NCBI RefSeq assembly: GCF_043235035.1
Contig: NZ_JAZAQF010000022.1
Coordinates: 1 to 64,000, forward strand
Direction: 5' to 3'
DNA from: CACIAM-69d sp001698445
GTDB lineage: Bacteria > Cyanobacteriota > Cyanobacteriia > CACIAM-69d
DNA: 64,000 bases
The notes under the pieces were generated by a model. That model saw only the letters and a program-made list of their open reading frames with translations, ran no database searches and was not told the origin of the DNA. Below, in pieces: positions 16,357 through 25,547 of the stretch. The position numbers and the translations under genes were made by a program. Every line of letters begins with the position of its first letter. Within the stretch, counting starts at the first letter, position 1.

Positions 16357-17358
16357 TTAGCCGCGCAGGTTGCGAATTTCCCGCTGCACTCGCCGCAACT
16401 CGTTTTTTTCCAAATGCCGAATCACGGCGCGGGGCATTTGCTCCCGCTGGGCCAACACCTGCAAAAACAGGGCTTCCGATTGCTTCAGCAAATCAAGATT
16501 TTGGCTGCTGCGTCCTTGTTCATAGAGAATTTGCCCTTTTAAATGCCAAAGGTCGGGATTTTGGGGACTCTTGGCCAAGGAGCGATCAACCGAGGCGATC
16601 GCCTGGGAAAAGTTTTTGCGACGGCGGTAAATGGCCGCCAACAGGCGATCGACCACATAGTCAGGGCTGCCCCGCTGGAGGGAGTTCACAGCCCCATCCA
16701 CATTGCCAAAGGGCAAATTATCCGCCAACAACACATCCAGCGATCCCCGAATCAAGTTCAGTTCCGGATCGTTGGGACTGATGGCCGCCGCTGCATCCAA
16801 AGCTTCGTTAACCTGGGACAGTTTGGCCAGGGCTTCTGGTGCGCCTTGGAGGGGGCCGCGACCACCTTCGGACACAATAAACGCCCCTTCCAGAAAATGT
16901 CCCACGCCGATGTAGAGGTTACCGCGCAGGGCATCAGTGGTTTTGAGGGTGTTGGCAGCGGCGAGGGTCTGATTGGCAGCGGTTTGCACCTGATCCCACT
17001 GGCCATCGAGATAGGCCAATGCACCGGCTAAGGCATAGCCCAAAGGCTCTTGGGGTTCTTGGGCGATCGCCTCTTGGGCTAAACGGCGGGCCGCGGGGTA
17101 ATTACCATTTTTGAACAGCATGACGAAGGCCGCCTCAGCCCGATCGCCCACGGGGCGAGGATTCTGGGATCGGAACGGATCCGCCCCGGCCGGCAAAGCC
17201 CCCCAGCCCCAGAACAGCCCGATCGCCCCAGCCAGCCAAGCCATTGATATTGACAGCGATCGGGACAGGCGGGGCCGAGTCGATCGCTTTCGAGCGCGAT
17301 CGGCCACCACAGGAGATCGCCCTTGAGCAACAAAGCGGCCGAGATCCATAACCATCAC
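16357..17358 (-). CDS. Exported TPR-repeat protein (Sll0314-like)
   Basis: 333 residues. A basic N-terminus is followed by a hydrophobic stretch SMAWLAGAIGLFWGWGALPA (about 38-57) and a possible cleavage before DPFRSQ, which fits a signal peptide or membrane anchor. Residues 70-330 form helical pairs with TPR spacing: FVMLFKNGNYPAARRLAQEA, then later KNFSQAIASVDRSLAKSPQN and DLWHLKGQILYEQGR. The family is found in cyanobacteria as conserved exported proteins of unknown function. TPRs usually hold protein complexes. It is divergent from the downstream ABC ATPase gene. Start: the first of two nearby ATGs (17358, 17349). Confidence 0.75.
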   Translation of the reverse strand: MMVMDLGRFVAQGRSPVVADRARKRSTRPRLSRSLSISMAWLAGAIGLFWGWGALPAGADPFRSQNPRPVGDRAEAAFVMLFKNGNYPAARRLAQEAIAQEPQEPLGYALAGALAYLDGQWDQVQTAANQTLAAANTLKTTDALRGNLYIGVGHFLEGAFIVSEGGRGPLQGAPEALAKLSQVNEALDAAAAISPNDPELNLIRGSLDVLLADNLPFGNVDGAVNSLQRGSPDYVVDRLLAAIYRRRKNFSQAIASVDRSLAKSPQNPDLWHLKGQILYEQGRSSQNLDLLKQSEALFLQVLAQREQMPRAVIRHLEKNELRRVQREIRNLRG

Positions 17359-17475
17359 TCCTGAACGTATCGAAATATCGGATCGAACAATCGAACATGC
17401 GTTGAATCATTCATTCGAGCCGTTGAGTAGCCCCCTACAATAGGGCCCGATCCACCTCCGCGCCCCCTTTCTTCC

Positions 17476-18111
17476 ATGCTGCGTTTGGACTCCGTTAGCT
17501 ATCACCCCGCCGCCGCCGCCAAGGCCATTTTGCACCAAGTGAATCTGGAATTGGTTCCCCAACAACTGACCTTGGTGATTGGCCCCAGCGGTTCCGGTAA
17601 AAGCACCCTGTTGGAAATCTTGGCCGGCTTGGCCAGCCAAACCAGCGGACAAGTGCTGTGGCGCGATCGCCCCCTATTTCCCGAGTCCCTGCAACAGTTA
17701 GCGGGGTTGGTGTTTCAATTTCCTGAGCGGCATTTTTGCGGCTCCACCGTGCTCGAAGAATTGCGGCTAGGTCACCCGGAAATTAATTCAGAGCAAATTC
17801 ACGAGGCTCTGATCGCTGTGGGGTTGGAACAGTTGGCCCTGAATATCTCGCCCTACACCCTCAGTGGTGGCCAGCAACGGCGCTTGGCTCTGGCGGTGCA
17901 ACTGATTCGCCAACCCAGCATTTTGCTGTTGGACGAACCCACCGCCGGGTTGGATTGGTCCATGCGACAACAGTTGGCCGGTTTGCTGTCGCGATTGAAG
18001 GCCCATTGGACTTTGTTGGTGGTCACCCATGATCCCAGTGATCTTTTGGATGTGGCAGATCGCTGTTGGCAGCTTCAGCAAGGGCAACTCACCCCCGCCC
18101 CTGCGGCTTAG
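17476..18111 (+). CDS. ABC transporter ATP-binding protein, ECF/CbiO-like
   Basis: 211 residues, a single ABC domain. Walker A GPSGSGKS (about 36-43), Q-loop region LVFQFPERHFCGSTV, signature LSGGQQRRL, Walker B ILLLDEPTAGLDW, and a switch His in VVTHDPSDL. The FQFPERHF Q-loop context and short length resemble ATPases of energy-coupling-factor transporters for vitamins or metal ions. Homologous plant and cyanobacterial ATPases of this type occur alone. No transmembrane or substrate-binding partner is adjacent. The gene diverges from the TPR protein gene with about 117 bp between. Confidence 0.82.
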   Translation: MLRLDSVSYHPAAAAKAILHQVNLELVPQQLTLVIGPSGSGKSTLLEILAGLASQTSGQVLWRDRPLFPESLQQLAGLVFQFPERHFCGSTVLEELRLGHPEINSEQIHEALIAVGLEQLALNISPYTLSGGQQRRLALAVQLIRQPSILLLDEPTAGLDWSMRQQLAGLLSRLKAHWTLLVVTHDPSDLLDVADRCWQLQQGQLTPAPAA

Positions 18112-18187
18112 CCTCTGCCGATCGCCCCGCAGCTCAGACCCATTCAGGCATTCTCTTCAGTTCTCGATCGAGCCTTTTGCCCGGCGT

Positions 18188-19951
18188 TCAACAGGGCAAA
18201 GTGAGCGTGAATGTGCTGCCTTCGCCCACTTGGGATTGCAAATCGATCGCCCCGCCATGGGTTTCCACCACAATTTGATGGGCAATAGCCAACCCTAGGC
18301 CGGTTCCTTTGCCCACTTCTTTGGTGGTGAACATATAGTCAAAAATTCGCCGTTGAACCTCAGGGGGCATCCCCGGCCCATCATCCGCAATCATAATTTG
18401 AATCCCCGACTCGATCGCCCTTGTGCTAATCGTAATTTGGTGCGGCGATTGGGCTAATTCTTGAAAACTTTTGCCTTCGCTCAATTCATCGATCGCGTCA
18501 ATTGCATTGGCCAAAATATTCATAAAAACCTGGTTGAGCTGCCCCGGAAAGCAGTTAATTTCCGGCAATTGGCCATAGTGGGTCACTACTTCAATTTTCG
18601 GTCGTTGCTCATTGGACTTGAGCCGATGTCGCAAGATCAAGACCGTACTATCAAGCCCATCATGCACATTAAAAGGTTGCTTTTCAGCCCCATCTGTCCG
18701 CGAAAATATTCTCAAACTCTGGCTAATGGCAGCAATTCGATCGCCCGAATCCTTAATGGCTTGCATCACATCCGGCGCGTCTTGCCGCAAATAGTCCAGG
18801 TCGATCGCATCTAATTGCTGTTCAATCGTGATGCCCGGCTCAGGGAAATTCGTTTGATAGAGATTCAAAGTTTCCATCAAATCAAGCATGTAGTTCTGCA
18901 TAATGCTGACATTGCCCACAATGCACCCAATTGGGTTATTAATTTCGTGGGCTACCCCCGCCACCAAATTTCCCAAAACCGACATTTTTTCAATTTGCAC
19001 CAGTTGCAATTGTGTCTTTTGCAGTTGCAAGAGTGCCTGTTCCAATTCTTCAGATTTTTGGCGAATGGCCGCTTCCACAGCCTTGCGATCGCTAATGTCC
19101 CGGACGATCGCTTGCAAAATTGCCTGATCATCTATTTCCATTCGGCAGAGCTGCACTTCGGCGATAAACTCCGAACCATCCCAGCGGCAATGTTGCCACT
19201 CAAAACGGTCATAGCCCTGAGTAAGTGCCGTCACAATATGCTCAGTGGCGGCCTCGCTCGATAAGCGCCCGCTGGGTTGATATTTCGGAGAAATTTGCGA
19301 AGGATGTTTACCACAAAATTCTGATTTCGCTGGACATTTAAAAATAGCCAACGTTGCCGAATTACAATCCACAAAGCACTTTTCGCTCAGGAGCATAATT
19401 GCATCATTATTAGACTCATACACGGCACGCAACCGAGATTCATTGCGCTGCACGGTTTGGTAAAGTCTTGCATGATCTAGGGCGATCGCGGCTTGGTTTG
19501 CCAAGCAATCTAAAACCATGAGCCGATCGTCCGTAAAGAGTCCCTGAGCCGATCGATGTTCCAGATATAAAATGCCCAATAGAGTCTCTTGGTTCAGCAG
19601 TGGCAAGCAAAGCAAACTTTGAGGACGATGAATTTTTAAATAATTGCCAATCACAGGCAAATCAGTGCAGAGATTTTCAATGACAATTGGTTTTAGGTGC
19701 GTTTCTGCGTATTGAATGAGCTTACTGGGCACATCTTGGCTATATTCAAGAGGCAGCGTTGTTAGCTGCACCCCGCGATCATCTGCCAGGGCCCGCAGTT
19801 CCCACTCACCGTCTTGCAATAGAAGTAGGGCGCATTTTTCTGCTCCTGAATATTCCAGAGCATGGCTGGACAACACTTGCAGCAGCTCGTTGATTTCAAT
19901 GGTGCGAGCGATCGCCTGGGAAACTCGAAAAAGCGTTGACAGATGAATCAT
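18188..19951 (-). CDS. GAF-PAS sensor histidine kinase
   Basis: 587 residues, with no transmembrane segment. A GAF domain (about 10-165; SGAEKCALLLLQDGEWELRA, LGILYLEHRSAQGLFTDDRL) is followed by a PAS domain (about 175-295), a coiled linker, and the kinase core. H-box: LVAGVAHEINNPIG, with the phospho-His around residue 340. N-box NILANAIDAID, G-boxes DDGPGMPPEVQRRIF and GKGTGLGLAI. The GAF start resembles the last third of large cyanobacterial multikinases, so the gene may be a shortened descendant. The HK core is very similar to that of the permease-kinase at 56340. No response regulator lies beside it, so the partner is unknown. Stimulus not known; GAF could bind a small molecule or chromophore, but no bilin-binding Cys is evident. 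Confidence 0.9.
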   Translation of the reverse strand: MIHLSTLFRVSQAIARTIEINELLQVLSSHALEYSGAEKCALLLLQDGEWELRALADDRGVQLTTLPLEYSQDVPSKLIQYAETHLKPIVIENLCTDLPVIGNYLKIHRPQSLLCLPLLNQETLLGILYLEHRSAQGLFTDDRLMVLDCLANQAAIALDHARLYQTVQRNESRLRAVYESNNDAIMLLSEKCFVDCNSATLAIFKCPAKSEFCGKHPSQISPKYQPSGRLSSEAATEHIVTALTQGYDRFEWQHCRWDGSEFIAEVQLCRMEIDDQAILQAIVRDISDRKAVEAAIRQKSEELEQALLQLQKTQLQLVQIEKMSVLGNLVAGVAHEINNPIGCIVGNVSIMQNYMLDLMETLNLYQTNFPEPGITIEQQLDAIDLDYLRQDAPDVMQAIKDSGDRIAAISQSLRIFSRTDGAEKQPFNVHDGLDSTVLILRHRLKSNEQRPKIEVVTHYGQLPEINCFPGQLNQVFMNILANAIDAIDELSEGKSFQELAQSPHQITISTRAIESGIQIMIADDGPGMPPEVQRRIFDYMFTTKEVGKGTGLGLAIAHQIVVETHGGAIDLQSQVGEGSTFTLTLPC

Positions 19952-20847
19952 GGTTAGGGGCTTGATTCTGTCGGTAAGGGCTTAAACAATCAACGTCCGT
20001 AGCCAATTCACTTCAACAGGCAGCAAAAATTCGTCAATAAAGATACAAAACGAGAAAGAATGCAAATTATAAACCGCATAAGGAAACATGCTTAATATGC
20101 AAGAATACACGAATAACGTATAAGGATATCGACTTTTATACAAAAATGAAATAAGAGAAACTGAAAGGAAGGTTTTAAAAATAGTTATCTTAAATTAAAC
20201 TCAAGCTAATTTAAACTCAAGCTAATTGTTCTGGCAATTATCAGGATTGCTGTTGATGATGACTTGAATTCTGGCTTCAAGTCGTTTTTGGGGCAACGAT
20301 CATTCGACAGTCAGCCAGAATTGCTGCCACAAACGGTCTTGGGTTGCTTGATTGTTCATCCGCAAGAATTAGGATTCAGGATAATCTGCGACGATTGATC
20401 CGTAAGTTGCTGATCCGTGAACGATTGGGTAATCAAACTTATTCGGCTTGATCCGGCTAAAAGGGTGAGTGCGATCGAGCGGTTGGCAAGGCTGATTAGT
20501 GAACAGTCAGGCAATTGTCAGCACCAATGTTTTTGAGTGCTGATCAAAGCGCTAACTTGAAGTTTTAATGAGGCTTGAGAAGTATAAAGAATTGCAACCG
20601 CTTGGGATATTGATCGAGATCACTAGGAATTGTGACCTTATCAGTTGGAATTTAATTTCTTCCTGAGGAGCAAACCAACTGAATCCGAAAGATGGATTGG
20701 CCGATCGCCCGATCGGGATGAGGCCAGCGGGTGATGGGGCTGGGGCGGCCCGATCGCGTCAAATCTGCGACAAAATAGGGAAATCCTGACCGTTGTGGCT
20801 CTTCCTTTGGATCTGTGGATCCAGTGGACTAACGTGGATTAACCTTG
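19952..20847. other. 900-bp non-coding region
   Basis: AT-rich in 20010-20250, with a 16-bp direct repeat ACTCAAGCTAATTTAA/ACTCAAGCTAATTGTT near 20200-20232. Moderate GC after 20400. No frame longer than about 60 codons with protein-like content, no tRNA and no strong hairpin are seen. The promoters of the divergent kinase and deoC lie here. Confidence 0.5.
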
Positions 20848-21585
20848 ATGACCCTCGCTTTTGACGAACGGACGAATCAGCGTCTGGCTGAAACCGTTGA
20901 CCTGGCTCAATACATTGACCATGCGCTGTTGCACCCGGCGGCGGGGCCGCAGCACGTGGAGCAGTGGTGCGCAGAGGCCGATCGCTTCGGTTTTGCGGGC
21001 GTTTGTGTGATGCCCACCCACGTGCGCCAGGCGGTGTCGTTGTTGCACAATCGACAACCGGTGGTGATTTGCCCGATCGGGTTTCCATCCGGAGCCACCA
21101 CCACCCGAACCAAATGCACAGAGGCGGAAGAAGCCCTGGAGCAGGGGGCGCGGGAGTTGGAGGTGATGCTGAATTTGGGTTGGCTGAAGGCCGGTGCGGC
21201 CGATGCGGTGCATCGGGAAATTGCGGAAATTGTGGAGATGGCCAGCGCCAGCGCGTTGGTGAAGGTAATTTTGGAGTGGTCGCTGCTGGAGGCGGCAGAG
21301 CGACAATTGGCGGTGGAAATTGCCATGGATGCGGGGGCGGCATTCCTAAAAACCCACACGGGTTGGAATGGGGGCGTGTCGATCGAGGATGTGCGGTTGC
21401 TGAAAGATTGGACCCGGGGCCGGATTGGGATTAAGGCGGCCGGCGGCATCCACACCACGGATCAGGCGATCGCCCTGATTGAAGCCGGAGCCACTCGTTT
21501 GGGCACATCACGCGGGGTGGACTTCTTGCGGCGCGATCGCTCGGCCGGTTGGGCTGCTGAAACGGAGGAGCCGCCCACCGCATGA
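20848..21585 (+). CDS. deoC: Deoxyribose-phosphate aldolase
   Basis: 245 residues from ATG at 20848. Class I aldolase of the DeoC family: DLAQYIDHALLHP at the start; FAGVCVMPTHVRQAV; the KVILEW strand whose Lys forms the Schiff base with the substrate; FLKTHTGW; and GIKAAGGIHT with the second catalytic Lys. The ET that usually follows KVI(L/I) is EW here. It splits 2-deoxyribose-5-phosphate into glyceraldehyde-3-phosphate and acetaldehyde, in deoxynucleoside salvage. It shares a 4-bp ATGA overlap with recO, so the two are translationally coupled. Confidence 0.95.
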   Translation: MTLAFDERTNQRLAETVDLAQYIDHALLHPAAGPQHVEQWCAEADRFGFAGVCVMPTHVRQAVSLLHNRQPVVICPIGFPSGATTTRTKCTEAEEALEQGARELEVMLNLGWLKAGAADAVHREIAEIVEMASASALVKVILEWSLLEAAERQLAVEIAMDAGAAFLKTHTGWNGGVSIEDVRLLKDWTRGRIGIKAAGGIHTTDQAIALIEAGATRLGTSRGVDFLRRDRSAGWAAETEEPPTA

Positions 21586-22484
21586 ATCATTCCCGCACCT
21601 ATCAGGCGACGGGCATTAACCTCAAGGGCGTGCCTTTGGGGGAGTCGGATCTGTTGCTCACAATTTTGACCTTGGAATTTGGGTTAATTCGGGTGGTGGC
21701 CCCCGGCGCACGCAAGCCGAAATCGAAAATTGGGGGCCGCAGCAATTTGTTTGTGGTGAATGAGCTGCTGGTGGGCCGGGGGCGCAGTCTCGATCGCATT
21801 GCCCAGGCCCAATCGATCACGGCCTATGCGGGTCTAACAAGGGATTTGGGGAAGCTGATGACGGCTCAATACTGGGCCGAGTTGGCCTTGGCTCAGGCAT
21901 TAGATGGCCATCCCCAACCGGATCTGTTCACCACCCTGAATGAGGATCTTCATGGGTTGGAGGCGCTGCCTTTACCGAGCGATCGGGTGGCGGCCCTGGG
22001 TCAGTTGTTGCCAATCCTCTGCGCCGGGATTGGTCGCCTGTTGGCGGTGGCGGGGGTGGCTCCGCAGTTGGGCCAATGCAATCTAACGGAACGCCCGATC
22101 GCCCCCGATTGGACAGATCCCCATTGGCGGGTGGGATTCAGTGCCGCTGCGGGTGGAGCGATCGACCTGGCAGCCCTGGATAATCCGGAGGCGATGGCCT
22201 GGTTGGCGGCGCGGCAACCCACACGAGTGCTGCCCAGCTCGGGAGTCTCGGTCAAGTTTTCGCCCTTGCGCTTAACGGCCACCGAGTGGCAAAGCCTGAA
22301 TGATTTATTTGCAGCGTCACCACCGGGCGATCAGCCAAGGTTGCCCGATCCCCTGCGCCATTGGCAGCGGCTGGAGCGTCTGTTACGGCACTATGCCCAA
22401 TATCATTTTGGACAGGGGATTCGATCGGCCAAATCCCTGGAAACCTACCTGAACACGGCCCTGGCCCCGCCTGCTTTGGTGTAA
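21582..22484 (+). CDS. recO: DNA repair protein RecO
   Basis: 300 residues. The N-terminal OB fold is clear: YQATGINLKGVPLGESDLLL, LEFGLIRVVAPGARKPKS, then LFVVNELLVGRGRSLDRIAQ. A helical C-terminal domain follows. RecO helps RecR load RecA onto SSB-coated single-stranded DNA in the RecFOR pathway. The four-Cys zinc site seen in many RecO proteins is missing (few Cys in the C-terminal half), as in some cyanobacterial members. Its ATG overlaps the deoC stop (ATGA). The MFS gene follows 74 bp later in the same direction. Confidence 0.92.
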   Translation: MNHSRTYQATGINLKGVPLGESDLLLTILTLEFGLIRVVAPGARKPKSKIGGRSNLFVVNELLVGRGRSLDRIAQAQSITAYAGLTRDLGKLMTAQYWAELALAQALDGHPQPDLFTTLNEDLHGLEALPLPSDRVAALGQLLPILCAGIGRLLAVAGVAPQLGQCNLTERPIAPDWTDPHWRVGFSAAAGGAIDLAALDNPEAMAWLAARQPTRVLPSSGVSVKFSPLRLTATEWQSLNDLFAASPPGDQPRLPDPLRHWQRLERLLRHYAQYHFGQGIRSAKSLETYLNTALAPPALV

Positions 22485-22558
22485 TTCTCCACAAACCACC
22501 GGTTTAGGGCCCGTTGCCAACTCGATTCCATCGCTTGCCATCTTTTCCCCGATCGCCC

Positions 22559-24067
22559 ATGTCCCCCACTTCGTCCCAACCCGACACGCCCCCAGCGGAA
22601 CTGCACAAGAGCCAGCCGGCCCCCCAACCGTTGCCCCTGAAAAAACGGCTCACGGAAGAGGTGGACGAGTTGGCCGAACTGGTGCTGCATGGGGCGGGCC
22701 ATGATCAGGCAGCGATCGAGGCAGCTCGCCTGGCCAAGGAAAAAGGACTCGAACCCGCCCCCGCCGATCCCGAAGAGACGGGATTCTTGCCGGTGCTGAA
22801 AAATCGCAACTTCCTGGCCCTGTGGAGTGGGCAGGTGTTTTCGCAACTGGCGGATAAGGTTTATCTGATCATGGCGATCGCGATCGTGGCTGCCCGGTTC
22901 CAAGAACCCGGCCAAACCATCAGCGGCTGGGTTTCCGCCATCACAATCGCCTTCACCATTCCGGCAGTGTTGTTTGGTTCCCTGGCGGGCATTTATGTCG
23001 ATCGATGGCAAAAACAAACCGTGCTGGTGGTCACCAATGTGGTGCGCGGGCTGTTGGTGTTGGCCTTGCCGGTGGTGTTGGCCCTGACGGCCGACGGCCC
23101 GGAGGTGATGGGCATCCCGATCGGCTTTGGGGCCCTGCTGGCCATGACCTTTTGCGTTTCCACCCTCACCCAATATTTTGCCCCCGCCGAGCAAGCCACC
23201 ATTCCCCTGATCGTGCCGCCGCAACACCTGCTGTCGGCCAACTCCCTCTACACCACCACCATGATGGCCTCCACGATCGTCGGGTTTGCCGTGGGGGAAC
23301 CGCTGCTGGCCCTGGCTAATCATCTGGTTGCCCGTTGGGGGCTGGGGGAAAACCTGGGCCAAGAACTGCTAATTGGCGGCAGCTACGCGATCGCGGGTGC
23401 TCTGTTGCTGTGGATGAAAACCGGCGAAGCCCCCGAAGACCACACGATCGAACGCCCCCACGTCCTGGAAGATTTGCGCGACGGGTTTCGCTATCTGCTC
23501 GATCGCCCCGTGATTCGCAACGCCCTGATTCAACTCACGATCCTGTTTTCGATCTTCGCGGCCCTGGCGGTTTTGGCCGTGCGGATGGCGGAAGTGATCC
23601 CCGACATCAAAGCCTCCCAATTTGGGCTGCTGTTGGCGGCCGGGAGTGCAGGTTTGGGGGTGGGAGCCTTGCTGTTGGGTCAATTTGGCAGCCGCTGGCC
23701 CTACACCCGATCGGCCCTCTTTGGTTCCTTTGGCATGGGAGCGGCCCTCGTAGCCCTCGCCAGCACCACCACCCATCTTTGGGGCGCAGTGACCGCGATC
23801 GTCTGTTTGGGAGCCGCCGCCGCCTTCGTGGGCATCCCCATGCAAACCACCATCCAGCACGAAACCCCCGAGGAAATGCGCGGCAAAGTCTTTGGCTTAC
23901 AAAACAACGCCGTGAACGTGGCCCTCAGTTTGCCCCTGGCCCTCTCCAGCGTGGCCGAAGCCTATTGGGGGTTGCCTGCGGTGTTGCTGTTGTTGGCCGT
24001 TCTGGCAATCGCAGGCGGCGTGGCAACCTGGTATATTTCCGTTACGAGTTTGCCGCGATCGACCTAA
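22559..24067 (+). CDS. MFS transporter
   Basis: 502 residues from ATG at 22559 (a frame with an earlier ATG at 22514 adds 15 residues). A hydrophilic N-terminus of about 75 residues includes an amphipathic helix (KKRLTEEVDELAELVLHGAG). Twelve hydrophobic segments follow, starting at LPVLKNRNFLALWSGQVFSQ. The loop AGIYVDRWQKQTVLV is the MFS motif A-like site between helices 2 and 3. The central loop has ERPHVLEDLRDGFRYLLD. This resembles the macrolide-efflux-like MFS group often found after recO in cyanobacteria. Substrate unknown. Probably the third gene of a deoC-recO-MFS unit. Confidence 0.85.
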   Translation: MSPTSSQPDTPPAELHKSQPAPQPLPLKKRLTEEVDELAELVLHGAGHDQAAIEAARLAKEKGLEPAPADPEETGFLPVLKNRNFLALWSGQVFSQLADKVYLIMAIAIVAARFQEPGQTISGWVSAITIAFTIPAVLFGSLAGIYVDRWQKQTVLVVTNVVRGLLVLALPVVLALTADGPEVMGIPIGFGALLAMTFCVSTLTQYFAPAEQATIPLIVPPQHLLSANSLYTTTMMASTIVGFAVGEPLLALANHLVARWGLGENLGQELLIGGSYAIAGALLLWMKTGEAPEDHTIERPHVLEDLRDGFRYLLDRPVIRNALIQLTILFSIFAALAVLAVRMAEVIPDIKASQFGLLLAAGSAGLGVGALLLGQFGSRWPYTRSALFGSFGMGAALVALASTTTHLWGAVTAIVCLGAAAAFVGIPMQTTIQHETPEEMRGKVFGLQNNAVNVALSLPLALSSVAEAYWGLPAVLLLLAVLAIAGGVATWYISVTSLPRST

Positions 24068-24093
24068 GCATTCTCCCGGTATGCATCTTGTTG

Positions 24094-24219
24094 TTGAATT
24101 TGTGTTGCTGAGTTTGTGTTGTTGAATTTGTGTTGTTGAATTTGTGTTGCTGAATTCTTGCTGTTGAACTCTTGTTTTTAAATCTCTGCTGTTAAATTTC
24201 CGTTGTTGAGTTCCTCTTG
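24094..24219. repeat. 14-bp imperfect tandem repeat, about nine copies
   Basis: TTGAATTTGTGTTG and variants (CTGAGTTTGTGTTG, CTGAATTCTTGCTG, TTAAATTTCCGTTG) repeat with a steady 14-bp period between the MFS gene and the glycosyltransferase gene. Copies become more divergent toward the 3' side. Confidence 0.9.
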
Positions 24220-24281
24220 ATTGGGTGAATTCACCAATTCATTAGCCCAATCATTTTCGCTAATTCAGGTTTTCGGATTCC

Positions 24282-25427
24282 ATGCACGTCGCTTGGTTGG
24301 GTAAACGATCTCCATTTTGCGGCAACGTCACCTACAGCCGAGAGATCACGAACGCATTACGCGATCGGGGCCATGAGGTGAGCTTTTTACACTTTGCCCA
24401 AGAAGAAGAAACCGAAGACGAAGCGCAGCGGGATGTGAAAGAAGTCCCGCTTCCCTATCTCTATAAATCCCAAATTTATACGTTGCCCACCTTTGGGGCC
24501 AGCAAAGTTTTGACGCAATCTCTCACCCGGTTGCGTCCCCATTTGCTCCATGCATCCTTGACCCTTTCGCCGTTGGATTTTGTTTTGCCAGAAATTTGCG
24601 ACGAATTACAGTTGCCGCTAATTTCCACCTTTCATCCTGCTTTCGATCAAAAACTGCGTAATTTCACCTCCGGCACTCAACAACTAACCTATCAACTCTA
24701 TGCACCCTTTTTAGCTAGCTATGACTGCACGATCGTTTTCTCCCAAATTCAGCGCGACATGCTGATTAAGCTGGGGGTTGAGGGCGATCGAGTGGCGGTG
24801 ATTCCCAATGGGGTTGATGTGCTCAAATATGCCCCCGGCCCCTCGCCTGTGAAACGGGAATTGGGGTGCGATCGCCTGTTTGTTTATGTGGGCCGCTTGG
24901 CGCAAGAGAAAAACGTTGAACCCCTGCTGAAGGCTTGGAAAAAAGCGAAAATGCCCAGCCATTGCAAACTGGCGATTGTTGGCAGCGGCCCCCTGAAAGC
25001 CTCCCTCCAAACGTTCTACGGCCCCGAGCATGGGGTGGAATGGATGGGCTATGTGGCTAACGAAAGTCGCCGGATCGACATCTTGCGGGCCGCCGATGTG
25101 TTTGTGCTGCCCTCGTTAGTGGAAGGGTTGTCCCTCTCGTTGTTGGAGGCGATGGCCTGCGGGGTTGCTTGCTTGGCCACGGAGGTGGGGGCCGATGGCG
25201 AGGCGATCGAACAGGGAGCCGGAATTCGCCTCAATCCACAAAAAGTCTATGGACAATTGCGAACCTTGCTGCCCATGCTGGCAGAACACGAGGAAATCAC
25301 CGCCTTGCTGGGCCAGCGGGCCCGGGAGCGTGTTTTGGAACGCTACACCCTCGATCGCAACCTCAACCAACTCGAAGCCCTTTATGGGGAAATTTTGAAA
25401 CGGAAGCGATCGCCTCTGGTGCGTTAG
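24282..25427 (+). CDS. Glycosyltransferase, GT4 family
   Basis: 381 residues with the GT-B fold. N-terminal part: MHVAWLGKRSPFCGNVTYSR, which lacks the canonical double Gly of many GT4 proteins. C-terminal part: IPNGVDVLKYAP, RLFVYVGRLAQEKNVEPLLK, and the conserved nucleotide-sugar-binding segment LVEGLSLSLLEAMACGVACL (the E-x7-E pair typical of retaining GT4 enzymes). Cytoplasmic, with no membrane segment. Acceptor and sugar are unknown; cyanobacterial relatives act on lipids or exopolysaccharides. It is followed at 120 bp by the orphan permease gene. Confidence 0.88.
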   Translation: MHVAWLGKRSPFCGNVTYSREITNALRDRGHEVSFLHFAQEEETEDEAQRDVKEVPLPYLYKSQIYTLPTFGASKVLTQSLTRLRPHLLHASLTLSPLDFVLPEICDELQLPLISTFHPAFDQKLRNFTSGTQQLTYQLYAPFLASYDCTIVFSQIQRDMLIKLGVEGDRVAVIPNGVDVLKYAPGPSPVKRELGCDRLFVYVGRLAQEKNVEPLLKAWKKAKMPSHCKLAIVGSGPLKASLQTFYGPEHGVEWMGYVANESRRIDILRAADVFVLPSLVEGLSLSLLEAMACGVACLATEVGADGEAIEQGAGIRLNPQKVYGQLRTLLPMLAEHEEITALLGQRARERVLERYTLDRNLNQLEALYGEILKRKRSPLVR

Positions 25428-25547
25428 TTAACAAGCAGAACGCAAAAGGTGAATAGCAAAAGGTAAAAGGTAATCAGCCGGTAAAAGCGAAAAGTCAGAA
25501 GTTCAATTCAGTGCAATTCAACAGTCCATACACTGGGAACCTTGCCC

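Noticed and set aside
22445..23362. 305-codon minus-strand frame opposite recO and the MFS gene
   Set aside because: Very rich in Gly, His and Gln without any domain; the plus strand holds clear transporter helices.
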